This document shows, piece after piece, positions 20,201 to 26,456 of a stretch of DNA of 64,000 nucleotides. Numbering within the stretch: position 1 is the first letter of the stretch; the number at the start of each line of letters is the position of its first letter. Source of the stretch: Pseudoalteromonas arctica A 37-1-2 (GTDB lineage: Bacteria > Pseudomonadota > Gammaproteobacteria > Enterobacterales > Alteromonadaceae); the NCBI RefSeq assembly GCF_000238395.3, contig NZ_CP011025.1, forward strand, positions 1,364,001-1,428,000, given 5' to 3'. The position numbers and the translations under genes are program-made. The notes below the pieces were generated by a model. The model had not been told where the DNA came from. It did not search any database and was given only the letters and a program-made list of their open reading frames with translations.

Positions 20201-20463
20201 CACAAGGCGGAATGACAACGCTTGAGGCAATACGTGCTTCAACACTCGATCCGGCTAAGTATTTAGGGCTTGATAAAAACGTAGGCTCGCTTGAAGTGGG
20301 CAAACTGGCTGATTTAATGGTTATAGATGGCGATCCGCTTAAAGACATTCGAGATTCGGATAAAGTAGATTACACCATGATCAATGGTCGCTTATTCAAT
20401 GCCGAAACAATGAATGAAGTAGGTAAAAAAGAGCGCGAACCACTTTATTTTGAAGAACTGTAA
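17284..20463 (+). CDS. Exported beta-propeller/amidohydrolase fusion protein
   Basis: A 1059-residue exported protein. From ATG 17284 it has a signal peptide (MKKMLHTVLALSVSLAIGQ, cleavage near VNA-AEK). Residues 40-620 hold repeated TolB/PD40-type blades such as SPDGKTVVFD, FSPNGKSIAFTS, FSPDGRYVYFS and VSPDGQYLAF. From about 650 an amidohydrolase domain follows: KIITMDGEKVIENG, the metal motif DAHAHGSQ near 712, GHTGIEHSI, LVNLGAHGQ and the C-terminal LADLMVIDGDPLKDI. It is probably a periplasmic hydrolase of the imidazolonepropionase/prolidase-like class; substrate unknown. A TTG at 17218 is an unlikely start. Confidence 0.88.
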   Translation: MKKMLHTVLALSVSLAIGQVNAAEKDEQKWQVDSPKGQFVDAAISVDQGTWMNIDISPDGKTVVFDLLGDIYTMPMSGGTATKLTSDIAWQMQPRFSPNGKSIAFTSDQGGGDNIWIMDLNGENQHAVTDETFRLLNSPAWSPDGDYLVARKHFTASRSLGAGEVWLYHKAGGKGVQLTKRENDQKDLGEPMFSPDGRYVYFSHDATPGKTFHYSKDSVAGIYKIKRYDRETGEIETIIDTMGGAIRPTPSPDGKKLAYIKRDDFQTSLYLYDLTSGEHTKLYDKLERDMQETWAIHGVYPTIAWTPDNEELVFWAGGTIHKLDVADKSVKTIPFKVQTSKKIQKAVRFTQNLDTDEFDVKMLRNVQVSPDGETAIFEALGHIYKRDLESGKIKRLTKQTDHYELFPQYSRDGKKIVYTTWDDNKQGSVRVVSARSGRGDTITKEPGKYVEPTFSPDGKTVVYRKATGGSILNPKWSLNPGVYSVSAKGGKSELISKSGYQPQFGDASDRVFIMSPWPKPTLSVVELESKKVRKLYESEHATEFRVSPDGQYLAFAERFKVFVTPFVQSGKTTNIGPKDSQFPIEQLSVRAGENISWSAKSNKLYWTLGPELYHASLEGMFAINKAEDADFKVKSGDNIGFSKKMAEPKGMIALTGAKIITMDGEKVIENGVIITDGKHIKAIGTASDISIPKGAEVIDVTGKTIMPGIVDAHAHGSQASDEIIPEQNWKNFAGLALGVTTIHDPSNDTSEIFTASEMQKAGMIVGPRIFSTGTILYGANMPGYTSHIDSLDDAKFHLERLKKVGAFSVKSYNQPRREQRQQVIEAGRELEMMVVPEGGSLLQHNLSMIVDGHTGIEHSIPVEHIYDDIKQLWSQSDVGYTPTLVVAYGGIWGENYWYDKTDVWNHPRLSKFVPKNQLLPRSMRRIKAPDHHYNHFNNARVAAELQDLGVLVNLGAHGQREGLGAHWEMWMFAQGGMTTLEAIRASTLDPAKYLGLDKNVGSLEVGKLADLMVIDGDPLKDIRDSDKVDYTMINGRLFNAETMNEVGKKEREPLYFEEL

Positions 20464-20480
20464 TTTATTTTAAACTTTTT

Positions 20481-20508
20481 AAAGCGGCTACATAGCCGCT
20501 TTTTTTAG
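20481..20508. terminator. Terminator between convergent genes
   Basis: Stem AAAGCGGCT / AGCCGCTTT followed by a T7 tract. It overlaps the 3' end of the tetR-type gene. Confidence 0.9.
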
Positions 20509-21077
20509 CTTTGTATTATGTGTTTTAGCAAAGCAGTGCTTGGCATAATAAGTGGTTGAGTATGCATGACACGTGCTTGGCATATAAGCCCTTCCTTTAG
20601 AGTAAATAATGTTTGTGCGACATTTTCGGCTTTAGCTTTATTATTTTTTAGCTGAGGAGTGGCAAGTAAAGAATTCAATATAATTTTAAATACAGCTTGT
20701 TTATGTGCCTTACACTGTATTGCAATAGTATGCGCTGCGAGTGGATATTCTGCTGCTGCGTTTATGAAGAAGCATCCATTAAAATCGCCCAATTCCGGCA
20801 CTCCACTATTAAACCAGCTCTCTAAACCTTTAAATAATCCATTCGCAACGTCAAGGGCGCTTTGTTTATCACAGACTTGTTCTAGCCAATTATTAAAATT
20901 TTTATCACGTGTGGCTAAGCAAGCAAGTATTAGCTCATCTTTGCTTGCGAAGTGATTATAAAGCGTTTTTTTAGCGATACCTGAAACGGCTAGAATTTCA
21001 TTAATACCCACAGCATGTAAGCCTTTGCTATAAAAGAGATTAAGTGCTGTTGTAATAATTTGCTCTCGTTTATTCAT
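20505..21077 (-). CDS. TetR family transcriptional regulator
   Basis: A 190-residue TetR-family repressor. The N-terminal helix-turn-helix is clear: INEILAVSGIAKKTLYNHFASKDEL at residues 24-48. The C-terminal ligand domain is variable and gives no ligand. It is divergent from the HPP membrane protein, and the shared promoter region carries two copies of a TAGACA-N4-TGTCTA palindrome, the probable operator. It therefore most likely represses itself and the HPP gene. Confidence 0.93.
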   Translation of the reverse strand: MNKREQIITTALNLFYSKGLHAVGINEILAVSGIAKKTLYNHFASKDELILACLATRDKNFNNWLEQVCDKQSALDVANGLFKGLESWFNSGVPELGDFNGCFFINAAAEYPLAAHTIAIQCKAHKQAVFKIILNSLLATPQLKNNKAKAENVAQTLFTLKEGLICQARVMHTQPLIMPSTALLKHIIQS

Positions 21078-21108
21078 AAAACCCCCTAAATATTAGCTGA
21101 AAGGTATC

Positions 21109-21161
21109 TTGACATAAGTAGACAGACTTGTCTATCATTGCCAGGTAGACAAGTCTGTCTG
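21109..21161. promoter_or_regulatory. Divergent promoter with twin TetR operators
   Basis: A plus-strand promoter reads TTGACA (21109-21114), 18-bp spacer, TATCAT (21133-21138). Between and after these boxes lie TAGACAGACTTGTCTA (21119-21134) and TAGACAAGTCTGTCT (21146-21160), perfect 15-bp inverted repeats of each other. Binding would block the HPP promoter directly. Confidence 0.8.
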
Positions 21162-21181
21162 CTTTTATTTAAGGATGTAGC

Positions 21182-21658
21182 ATGAATATTGAAGATATTA
21201 AATTAGCCTGTGTTGCTGGCTTTTTTTCAGCGCTAGTATTGGGTTTTTTATCTTGGCTGAATAATATTGGAGGCTATGGACTGTGGTTAATGGCACCTTT
21301 TGGCGCAACGGCAGTACTTGTATTTGGCATACCAAATAGCCCATTAGCACAACCAAAAAATGTGATTTTTGGTCATCTTTTAACAGCATTTGTGGGGATC
21401 GTTTTTGTAACCTATGTTGGTGACGGGAGTGTATCTATTGCATTAGCCGTTGGTTTTGCAATTACACTCATGATGCTTACTAAAACAGTGCACCCTGCGG
21501 CGGGTGCTAACCCTATTCTGATTATTGTATCTGGACAAAGTTGGGACTTTTTAATTATGCCAGTATTAGTCGGGACGATGTTCATTGTTATTTGTGGCTT
21601 TGCTGCAAAGTGGTTACTGTCTTCCACGGTAAATCGCGCACATAAAAAAACCGCTTAA
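21182..21658 (+). CDS. HPP family membrane protein
   Basis: A 158-residue integral membrane protein with four hydrophobic segments and the HPP-family motif VHPAAGANPIL near residues 100-110 (canonical HPPAGANP, here with A for the second P). A LWLMAPFGATAVLVFGIP segment precedes it. Some HPP proteins (NrtS) carry nitrite in cyanobacteria and algae; the role here is unknown. It is under the apparent control of the divergent TetR regulator, which suggests an inducible substrate or stress. Confidence 0.88.
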   Translation: MNIEDIKLACVAGFFSALVLGFLSWLNNIGGYGLWLMAPFGATAVLVFGIPNSPLAQPKNVIFGHLLTAFVGIVFVTYVGDGSVSIALAVGFAITLMMLTKTVHPAAGANPILIIVSGQSWDFLIMPVLVGTMFIVICGFAAKWLLSSTVNRAHKKTA

Positions 21659-21670
21659 CGCGGTTTCTTT
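21648..21670 (+). terminator. Terminator overlapping the HPP stop codon
   Basis: Stem AAACCGC / GCGGTTT with the TAA stop in its loop region, followed by CTTTT. Confidence 0.8.
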
Positions 21671-21689
21671 TAAAAATCATAAATGTTGA

Positions 21690-22031
21690 TTAAACAACAC
21701 CGCGCGGTAAGCGACAGTCATGATCTTTACGAGCTAAAATTACAATCCAAAGTTCTTCCGCTGTGTAACCTTCTTCGTTTTCGGTAACAACAGTGAATGG
21801 CGCTTTTTTCTGTGCTTTAACAGGCGCAGCTGCTTTTGGTTTTTTCGTTTTAGTTGTTTTACCAGAGTTTAACTTTTTAGTAAGCTCTGCTACGTCAGCT
21901 AGGCGTAAATTTTTACCGCCATCAATGCTGTACCAACCAGGTTTAGTTGTGATTTCAGGTTTTTTACCATTGGCAGTTTCGTACGCTGCTTCAAAGGCAG
22001 ATAACACTTCTGTTTTGTCTAGTTTGCTCAT
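21690..22031 (-). CDS. Conserved hypothetical protein, 113 residues
   Basis: A small basic protein. The N-terminal half has AFEAAYETANGKKPEITTKPG then GWYSIDGGKNLRLADVAEL. A Lys/Ala/Pro-rich linker (about residues 55-78) separates it from a C-terminal segment GYTAEELWIVILARKDHDCRL. No signal peptide is seen. I do not recognise a named family. The linker between two conserved ends suggests two short interaction modules. It is convergent with the HPP gene and divergent from the Nif3-like gene. Confidence 0.75.
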   Translation of the reverse strand: MSKLDKTEVLSAFEAAYETANGKKPEITTKPGWYSIDGGKNLRLADVAELTKKLNSGKTTKTKKPKAAAPVKAQKKAPFTVVTENEEGYTAEELWIVILARKDHDCRLPRGVV

Positions 22032-22181
22032 CAGAGACCCTATACGTTGTGAACACAGATAAAGAAGAGGTATTTATACCTATTTTAAAACGGTTTTTCA
22101 ATTTTTTGCGATTTTCCTTCCATTTTAAGGCTATAAACGCCAAAATTTGCACAAAATTTAGTGCTAAGTAAGGTAAGTTAT

Positions 22182-22934
22182 ATGCAACGTAGAGAATTTA
22201 ACCAACTCCTAAATGACATTTTAAAACCTCAATTAATTAAAGATTTTTGCCCAAATGGCTTACAGGTCGAAGGTAAAAACGAAATTAAAAAAATTGTGAC
22301 GGGCGTAACCGCAAGTCAAGCATTAATAGATGCTGCCATTGAGCAACAAGCAGATGCTATTTTAGTTCATCATGGATTTTTTTGGAAAGGGGAATCCCAA
22401 CCAATAACGGGAATGAAAAAGCGTCGTATAGGTGCGTTATTAGCACACGATATTAATTTATTTGGCTATCACTTACCACTCGATATTCATCCAGCAGTTG
22501 GCAATAACGCGCAACTAGCAAAATTATTGGATATTGAAATTGAAACAGGGCTAGAGCCAACTTCAAATAGCGTAGCAATGAAAGGGCGTTTAAAAACACC
22601 ATTAAGTGGTGAAGATTTTGCAGATAAAATTGCAAAAGTGCTAAATCGAACCCCGCTCACAAGCTTAGTACGTTCAACAAAAATTGAAACCATTGCACTG
22701 TGCACCGGTGGTGGGCAAGGGTATATTGATTTAGCTGCAGAGCAAGGCATTGATGCTTATTTAACCGGTGAGGCATCGGAGCAAACAATTCATAGTTCTC
22801 GTGAGCAAAACATTGATTTTTTTGCCGCAGGACATCATGCAACAGAGCGCTATGGTGTAAAAGCTCTGGGTGAGTTACTTGCTCAAGAGCATGGTTTTGA
22901 TGTGACATTTATAGACATAGATAACCCAGTTTAA
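22182..22934 (+). CDS. Nif3-like dinuclear metal centre protein (YbgI family)
   Basis: A 250-residue protein of the NIF3/YbgI family, which forms toroidal hexamers with a dinuclear metal site. Metal-ligand histidines are seen in ILVHHGFFWKG and near the C-terminus in FFAAGHHATERYG; GYHLPLDIHPAVGNN is also typical. Some members (YbgI/DUF34) are linked to GTP cyclohydrolase-like activity, but the function is unsettled. ATG 22182 with AAGG upstream is preferred over GTG 22161. The IS element sits immediately downstream. Confidence 0.92.
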   Translation: MQRREFNQLLNDILKPQLIKDFCPNGLQVEGKNEIKKIVTGVTASQALIDAAIEQQADAILVHHGFFWKGESQPITGMKKRRIGALLAHDINLFGYHLPLDIHPAVGNNAQLAKLLDIEIETGLEPTSNSVAMKGRLKTPLSGEDFADKIAKVLNRTPLTSLVRSTKIETIALCTGGGQGYIDLAAEQGIDAYLTGEASEQTIHSSREQNIDFFAAGHHATERYGVKALGELLAQEHGFDVTFIDIDNPV

Positions 22935-22998
22935 CTAGGCTATCTATTAGTTAACCTGAACGCTACTTGAGATAGATTTTATTATCCAGAGTTCATAT

Positions 22999-23010
22999 AT
23001 GGTCTCCTCC
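22999..23010. repeat. IS inverted repeat, 3' side of transposase
   Basis: ATGGTCTCCTCC, the reverse complement of 24306-24317. Confidence 0.9.
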
Positions 23011-23230
23011 AGTATTGCAAGGTGTCATTCAACGATAGCAGGGACAGGTTTGCTGTCATATATACGGTCTTTTAGTGAAGATTATTACTTCTGACCTTGA
23101 TGTAATCCGCGCATATTGTCCTGATCAGGTTATCGGTATTTACTACCACTGAACTCTATAGGTTTTCAATATGCAGGTTTGACCTGTTATGTCATCGTTT
23201 TAGCCACTTACGCAATTCTTTGAAGAGTAT
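23011..23230 (-). ncRNA. Candidate bridge/seek RNA of the IS1111-type element
   Basis: This is the noncoding 3' end of the element, where IS1111-type elements encode the guide RNA that programs the recombinase (established for the family). No ORF is present. On the transposase strand the region contains AGAGTTCA (from 23150-23157) and ATTACATCA (from 23098-23106), which recur in the left (22988-22995) and right (24316-24324) flanks. Boundaries of the RNA are not determined; secondary structure was not computed. Confidence 0.45.
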
Positions 23231-24244
23231 TTATACGGGTGAGTAACTCTCACCTGAAGCGCTAATAGCCCAAGCCATTCTCGCCATCTTGTTGGCATAA
23301 GCTACACATGCTCGATTATGCCCTCGAGTTTGAACCAGTCGGTTTATCCATTGACTTAATTTATCATTCTTCGTTTTTGCTCTTGAGACAACAGCTTTTG
23401 CTCCTTGGATCAACAGGCACCTTAAGTAGCTATTTCCTCGCTTACTTATCCCAAGTAAAGTATCTTTTCCGCCACTACTGTGTTGACGCGGAACGATACC
23501 TAAAGACGCTGAAACATCGCGGCCTCTTTTATAGTTACTGCCATTTCCAACTTCATTGAAATAGGCGCTTGATACCATAGGACCAAATCCAGGTATTGTT
23601 TGGATCCGTTGGCAAATATCATTATTTTTTGCTGTTTCAACTATTAATGTACTGTAAGTTTCAATGCAGCTGTCTAAGTTACTCAATTGTGTTTCTAACT
23701 GCTTTAGTACCGCTTTAAATGCGCCTGATAATCCGGTATTTTCATCTTCTAAAATTAGGGGGATACTTTTGCGTATTGTGTTTACACCCTGATTTAAAAT
23801 AATTCCGTATTCAGCAGTTAAGCCTCGGATTTGATTGCATAGTGCCGTTCTTTGTCTGACCGCTAACTCTCTCGCTTTGTGCTGTGCTTGGTTATCTTGT
23901 TGCTCAACTGATTTTATACAGACACTCTTAATATGATGTTGTTTTGAAGCAACGCTAATTGCTAAAGCATCGTTATAATCATTTTTATTGCCAACTAAGA
24001 AGGCTTTTACATGCTGAGGTGGAATAAGCTTTATCTCATGACCACATTTTCTGATTTCTCGAGCCCAAAAATGAGAAGTTGCACAGGCCTCTAAAGCAAC
24101 TAAACACGTAGTGTGTTGTTGGAAAAAAGATAACACTTGCGCACGCTTTAACATTTTCTTTTTAACTAAGCGCCCTTGTTCATTGCAGCACACCACATGG
24201 AAAAATCTTTTTGCTATGTCTAAACCAATTGTTGTAATCTTCAT
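23231..24244 (-). CDS. IS110-family transposase
   Basis: A 337-residue RuvC-like DEDD recombinase. The N-terminal DEDD_Tnp_IS110 domain starts ITTIGLDIAKRFFHVV (first catalytic D) and includes VALEACATSHFWARE (E) and KNDYNDALAIS (D, D). The C-terminal Transposase_20 domain carries IQTIPGFGPMVSSAYFNEVG and the SASLGIVPRQHSSGGKDTLLG segment, with the catalytic serine region of the family. Full length and apparently intact. Confidence 0.96.
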   Translation of the reverse strand: MKITTIGLDIAKRFFHVVCCNEQGRLVKKKMLKRAQVLSFFQQHTTCLVALEACATSHFWAREIRKCGHEIKLIPPQHVKAFLVGNKNDYNDALAISVASKQHHIKSVCIKSVEQQDNQAQHKARELAVRQRTALCNQIRGLTAEYGIILNQGVNTIRKSIPLILEDENTGLSGAFKAVLKQLETQLSNLDSCIETYSTLIVETAKNNDICQRIQTIPGFGPMVSSAYFNEVGNGSNYKRGRDVSASLGIVPRQHSSGGKDTLLGISKRGNSYLRCLLIQGAKAVVSRAKTKNDKLSQWINRLVQTRGHNRACVAYANKMARMAWAISASGESYSPV

Positions 24245-24305
24245 TTTGGTCTTCTCCCTTTGATTATTGTAACCACTTTAATCATGGCACATAGATGCCG
24301 TATAG

Positions 24306-24317
24306 GGAGGAGACCAT
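24306..24317. repeat. IS inverted repeat, 5' side of transposase
   Basis: GGAGGAGACCAT, the reverse complement of 22999-23010. Confidence 0.9.
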
Positions 24318-24344
24318 TACATCAGGTTAGTTAGACGAAATGAG

Positions 24345-25109
24345 TTACAGCGCCTCTGGATCTATCCAGCGGCGCAAACTTATCCATGTGTTTCCTACTA
24401 CTTCGTGACTGTATTGCGTAACCACTAGTAAGGCATGAGCATTGGGAATAAACTGTTTGCTCCATGGAAGTGCAGCAAAATTATGATAATCAGTGGCTGC
24501 GGTTATGACTTCAATACCTTGAGCATTAAATAAGTCTTTTGCGCGTGGCATGTGCAGTACAGATGTTACTAGTGCAACCTTAAAGTCGACTAATTTTGAT
24601 GCCAGTAACTTAGCTTCTTCACCTGTATCCATTGCTTTTGGGTTTTGGAATATACGACTCTTATTAACACCTAAACTAATTGCCGTTTGATACATAAGCC
24701 CGCTATTAGTGATATTTTGATAGCCCCCGCCTGAAACTATAAGCTCTGCATTAGGGTAGTGCTTTGCTAGCTTTACACCTTCTACTAAGCGCGTTAGTGC
24801 ACAATTACCTAATTGATTATTAGCACTGAGTGCTGGGTTTGGATTTATATCGCAACCTAGTACAACTATTTTTTCTATTTTTGGATGCTTTAGGGTATTA
24901 AATGCAAGCGACGCAGGTTCATTATTTTGGATAATTAAATTGGCGATAAAGGGTGTGCTCAATGCAAGTAATACAATTAAGCTTAAAGTAGATAAGAAGA
25001 GAGCTGATTTGCGGCCTTTAAATGCGAGTAGGATCATCAGGCACGCAAATAAACCCAATAGAGGCAGTGGCATAAGTAAGCCACCAATCATTTTTTTAAT
25101 AACAAACAT
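24345..25109 (-). CDS. ElyC/SanA/YdcF-type DUF218 membrane protein
   Basis: A 254-residue inner-membrane protein with two N-terminal membrane segments (about 8-30 and 35-57), then a DUF218 domain: KIEKIVVLGCDINPNP, then ELIVSGGGYQN, DTGEEAKLLAS, VTSVLHMPRA. The two-helix N-terminus is like E. coli ElyC, which affects peptidoglycan assembly and the lipid carrier undecaprenyl phosphate. The final part HALLVVTQYSHEVVGNTW is also ElyC-like. It follows metR on the same strand with a 54-bp gap. The IS element lies just downstream without damaging it. Confidence 0.88.
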   Translation of the reverse strand: MFVIKKMIGGLLMPLPLLGLFACLMILLAFKGRKSALFLSTLSLIVLLALSTPFIANLIIQNNEPASLAFNTLKHPKIEKIVVLGCDINPNPALSANNQLGNCALTRLVEGVKLAKHYPNAELIVSGGGYQNITNSGLMYQTAISLGVNKSRIFQNPKAMDTGEEAKLLASKLVDFKVALVTSVLHMPRAKDLFNAQGIEVITAATDYHNFAALPWSKQFIPNAHALLVVTQYSHEVVGNTWISLRRWIDPEAL

Positions 25110-25163
25110 AAGAGTTAAACGCTGTAGAGTTAATTACAGCGATATTACTCATTATATTGATGA

Positions 25164-26051
25164 TTATCGACCGTTATTTAGCTTACACGTATTTAAAAAG
25201 TGACGATAAACAGGGTTATCTTTCATGTCTTTTTTCATCGCTAAATACATAGGACGAGTAAGACCAAGAGCGCCCAAAGGAATTGATTTAATTAAGCCTT
25301 GGCTTTCATAAGGTGTAACTAGCCAATCAGGTAAAGCGGCAACGCCCATGCCGGCACTTACTAGTTGAAAAATAAGTAATCCTTGGTCAACCGTTTTTAA
25401 CGTACCGTCAAAACGTGCATTTTGAATGAAATGCTTAAATATATCTTGGCGTTCACGCGGGATAGGGTATGAAATAATAGTTTCGTTTTTTAAATCAAGC
25501 GCTGTTACATACGCTTTTTTAGCAAGTTCATGATCCGGTGCCACAATAAGCTTCAATTTAAAATCAAATAAGTGCGCGTACTCTAATGTGTCGGGTTCAC
25601 GTATGTCAGATGTTAAAACTAAATCTAGCTCATCGCTTAGTAAGTCAGGAATAGCGTCGTAACTAAAGCCGCGCTCGTAATCAATTTTTATATCAGGCCA
25701 AAAGTTATTAAATTCTTTAATAGTAGGCAATAACCAATGAAAACATGCATGGCATTCCACACTTAAACGCAGTTGAGAAATAGGCTGATTTAAGCTTTCT
25801 TTCAAACGGCATTTAGTCGCTTCCATTTTTGGTAATATTTCGTGAGCTAACTCAAGTAATAGCATTCCCTGAGGGGTAAAGCGGACTGGTTGAGTTTTAC
25901 GCTCAAATAATTGGCAATCTAATTTATTCTCTAAATCTTTGATTTGATGAGATAAAGCAGACTGTGTCAAAAATAACTCTCGTGCTGTATTAACCAAAGA
26001 TCCTGTTTCTTTTAGGGTTGCTATGGTTTTTAAATGTTTAATACCAATCAT
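25164..26051 (-). CDS. metR: LysR-type regulator MetR
   Basis: A 295-residue LysR-family regulator matching MetR. The N-terminus IKHLKTIATLKETGSLVNTA and TQSALSHQIKDLENKLDCQLF form the winged helix-turn-helix. SVECHACFHWLLPTIKEF and ELDLVLTSDI are MetR-specific stretches of the effector domain, which senses homocysteine. It activates methionine genes such as metE and metF. No met target is adjacent. A candidate pair of MetJ boxes lies about 75-90 bp upstream. Confidence 0.92.
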   Translation of the reverse strand: MIGIKHLKTIATLKETGSLVNTARELFLTQSALSHQIKDLENKLDCQLFERKTQPVRFTPQGMLLLELAHEILPKMEATKCRLKESLNQPISQLRLSVECHACFHWLLPTIKEFNNFWPDIKIDYERGFSYDAIPDLLSDELDLVLTSDIREPDTLEYAHLFDFKLKLIVAPDHELAKKAYVTALDLKNETIISYPIPRERQDIFKHFIQNARFDGTLKTVDQGLLIFQLVSAGMGVAALPDWLVTPYESQGLIKSIPLGALGLTRPMYLAMKKDMKDNPVYRHFLNTCKLNNGR

Positions 26052-26124
26052 CTTTAAAAATTCTCATGGGAAAAGTGAGTTCAGCTCAGATTAACCACAT
26101 ACTACGCCTATACAAAAAACGTTT

Positions 26125-26140
26125 CAACGTCTAGATGGCT
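26125..26140. promoter_or_regulatory. Candidate tandem MetJ boxes
   Basis: CAACGTCT-AGATGGCT matches two tandem AGACGTCT met boxes at 6 of 8 positions each. It lies upstream of metR, a known MetJ target in enterics. Confidence 0.4.
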
Positions 26141-26427
26141 AAAAGTTTGCGATTTATTGCAGTTTGTTGCTATGAATCGCGAAAATATTAAAATTAGTAA
26201 CGGTAAAAGTCATTCAAAAACTGGTTTGATGAGTTTTAGATGAGTTTGCTTCATGTTGTATTTTAAGTATATCGATTGCGGTGTGCTTCACCTCAGTGTG
26301 AATTTTGACTATATAAATAACTGTGTGGGGTGGGGAATGGTTACTTTAGGTTGTGGTTTAAAAACTAAAGTCATTTTGCTTTTTAGCTTTAGTTTAGGTT
26401 AATGGATGAGTATATACGTAATACCTA
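26141..26427. other. Intergenic region possibly encoding a small RNA
   Basis: The 403-bp gap between metR and the GAF-GGDEF-EAL gene has no ORF with a credible start. A hairpin with a plus-strand T tract closes it at 26428-26456, though no plus-strand gene precedes it. An unannotated small plus-strand RNA is a possibility. Confidence 0.35.
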
Positions 26428-26456
26428 AGCCAGCGACCAACTCGCTGGCTCTTTTT
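26428..26456 (+). terminator. Orphan plus-strand terminator hairpin
   Basis: Stem AGCCAGCGA / TCGCTGGCT, loop CCAAC, then CTTTTT in the plus direction. In the minus direction, where the neighbouring gene ends, no T tract follows the stem. Confidence 0.7.

Larger units (their letters stand above)
22999..24317 (-). mobile_element. IS110-family element, IS1111-type
   Basis: A single DEDD transposase gene lies between 12-bp inverted repeats ATGGTCTCCTCC (22999-23010) and GGAGGAGACCAT (24306-24317). The noncoding region is 73 bp upstream of the transposase but 232 bp downstream. Long 3' noncoding DNA and terminal/subterminal inverted repeats are features of the IS1111 subgroup. No target duplication is expected for this family and none is seen. 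The true ends may extend a few bases beyond the repeats. It sits harmlessly between the Nif3-like gene and a DUF218 gene. Confidence 0.85.

Noticed and set aside
23308..23559. Plus-strand ORF inside the IS
   Set aside because: It is antisense to the IS110 transposase, which has the full DEDD and C-terminal motifs.
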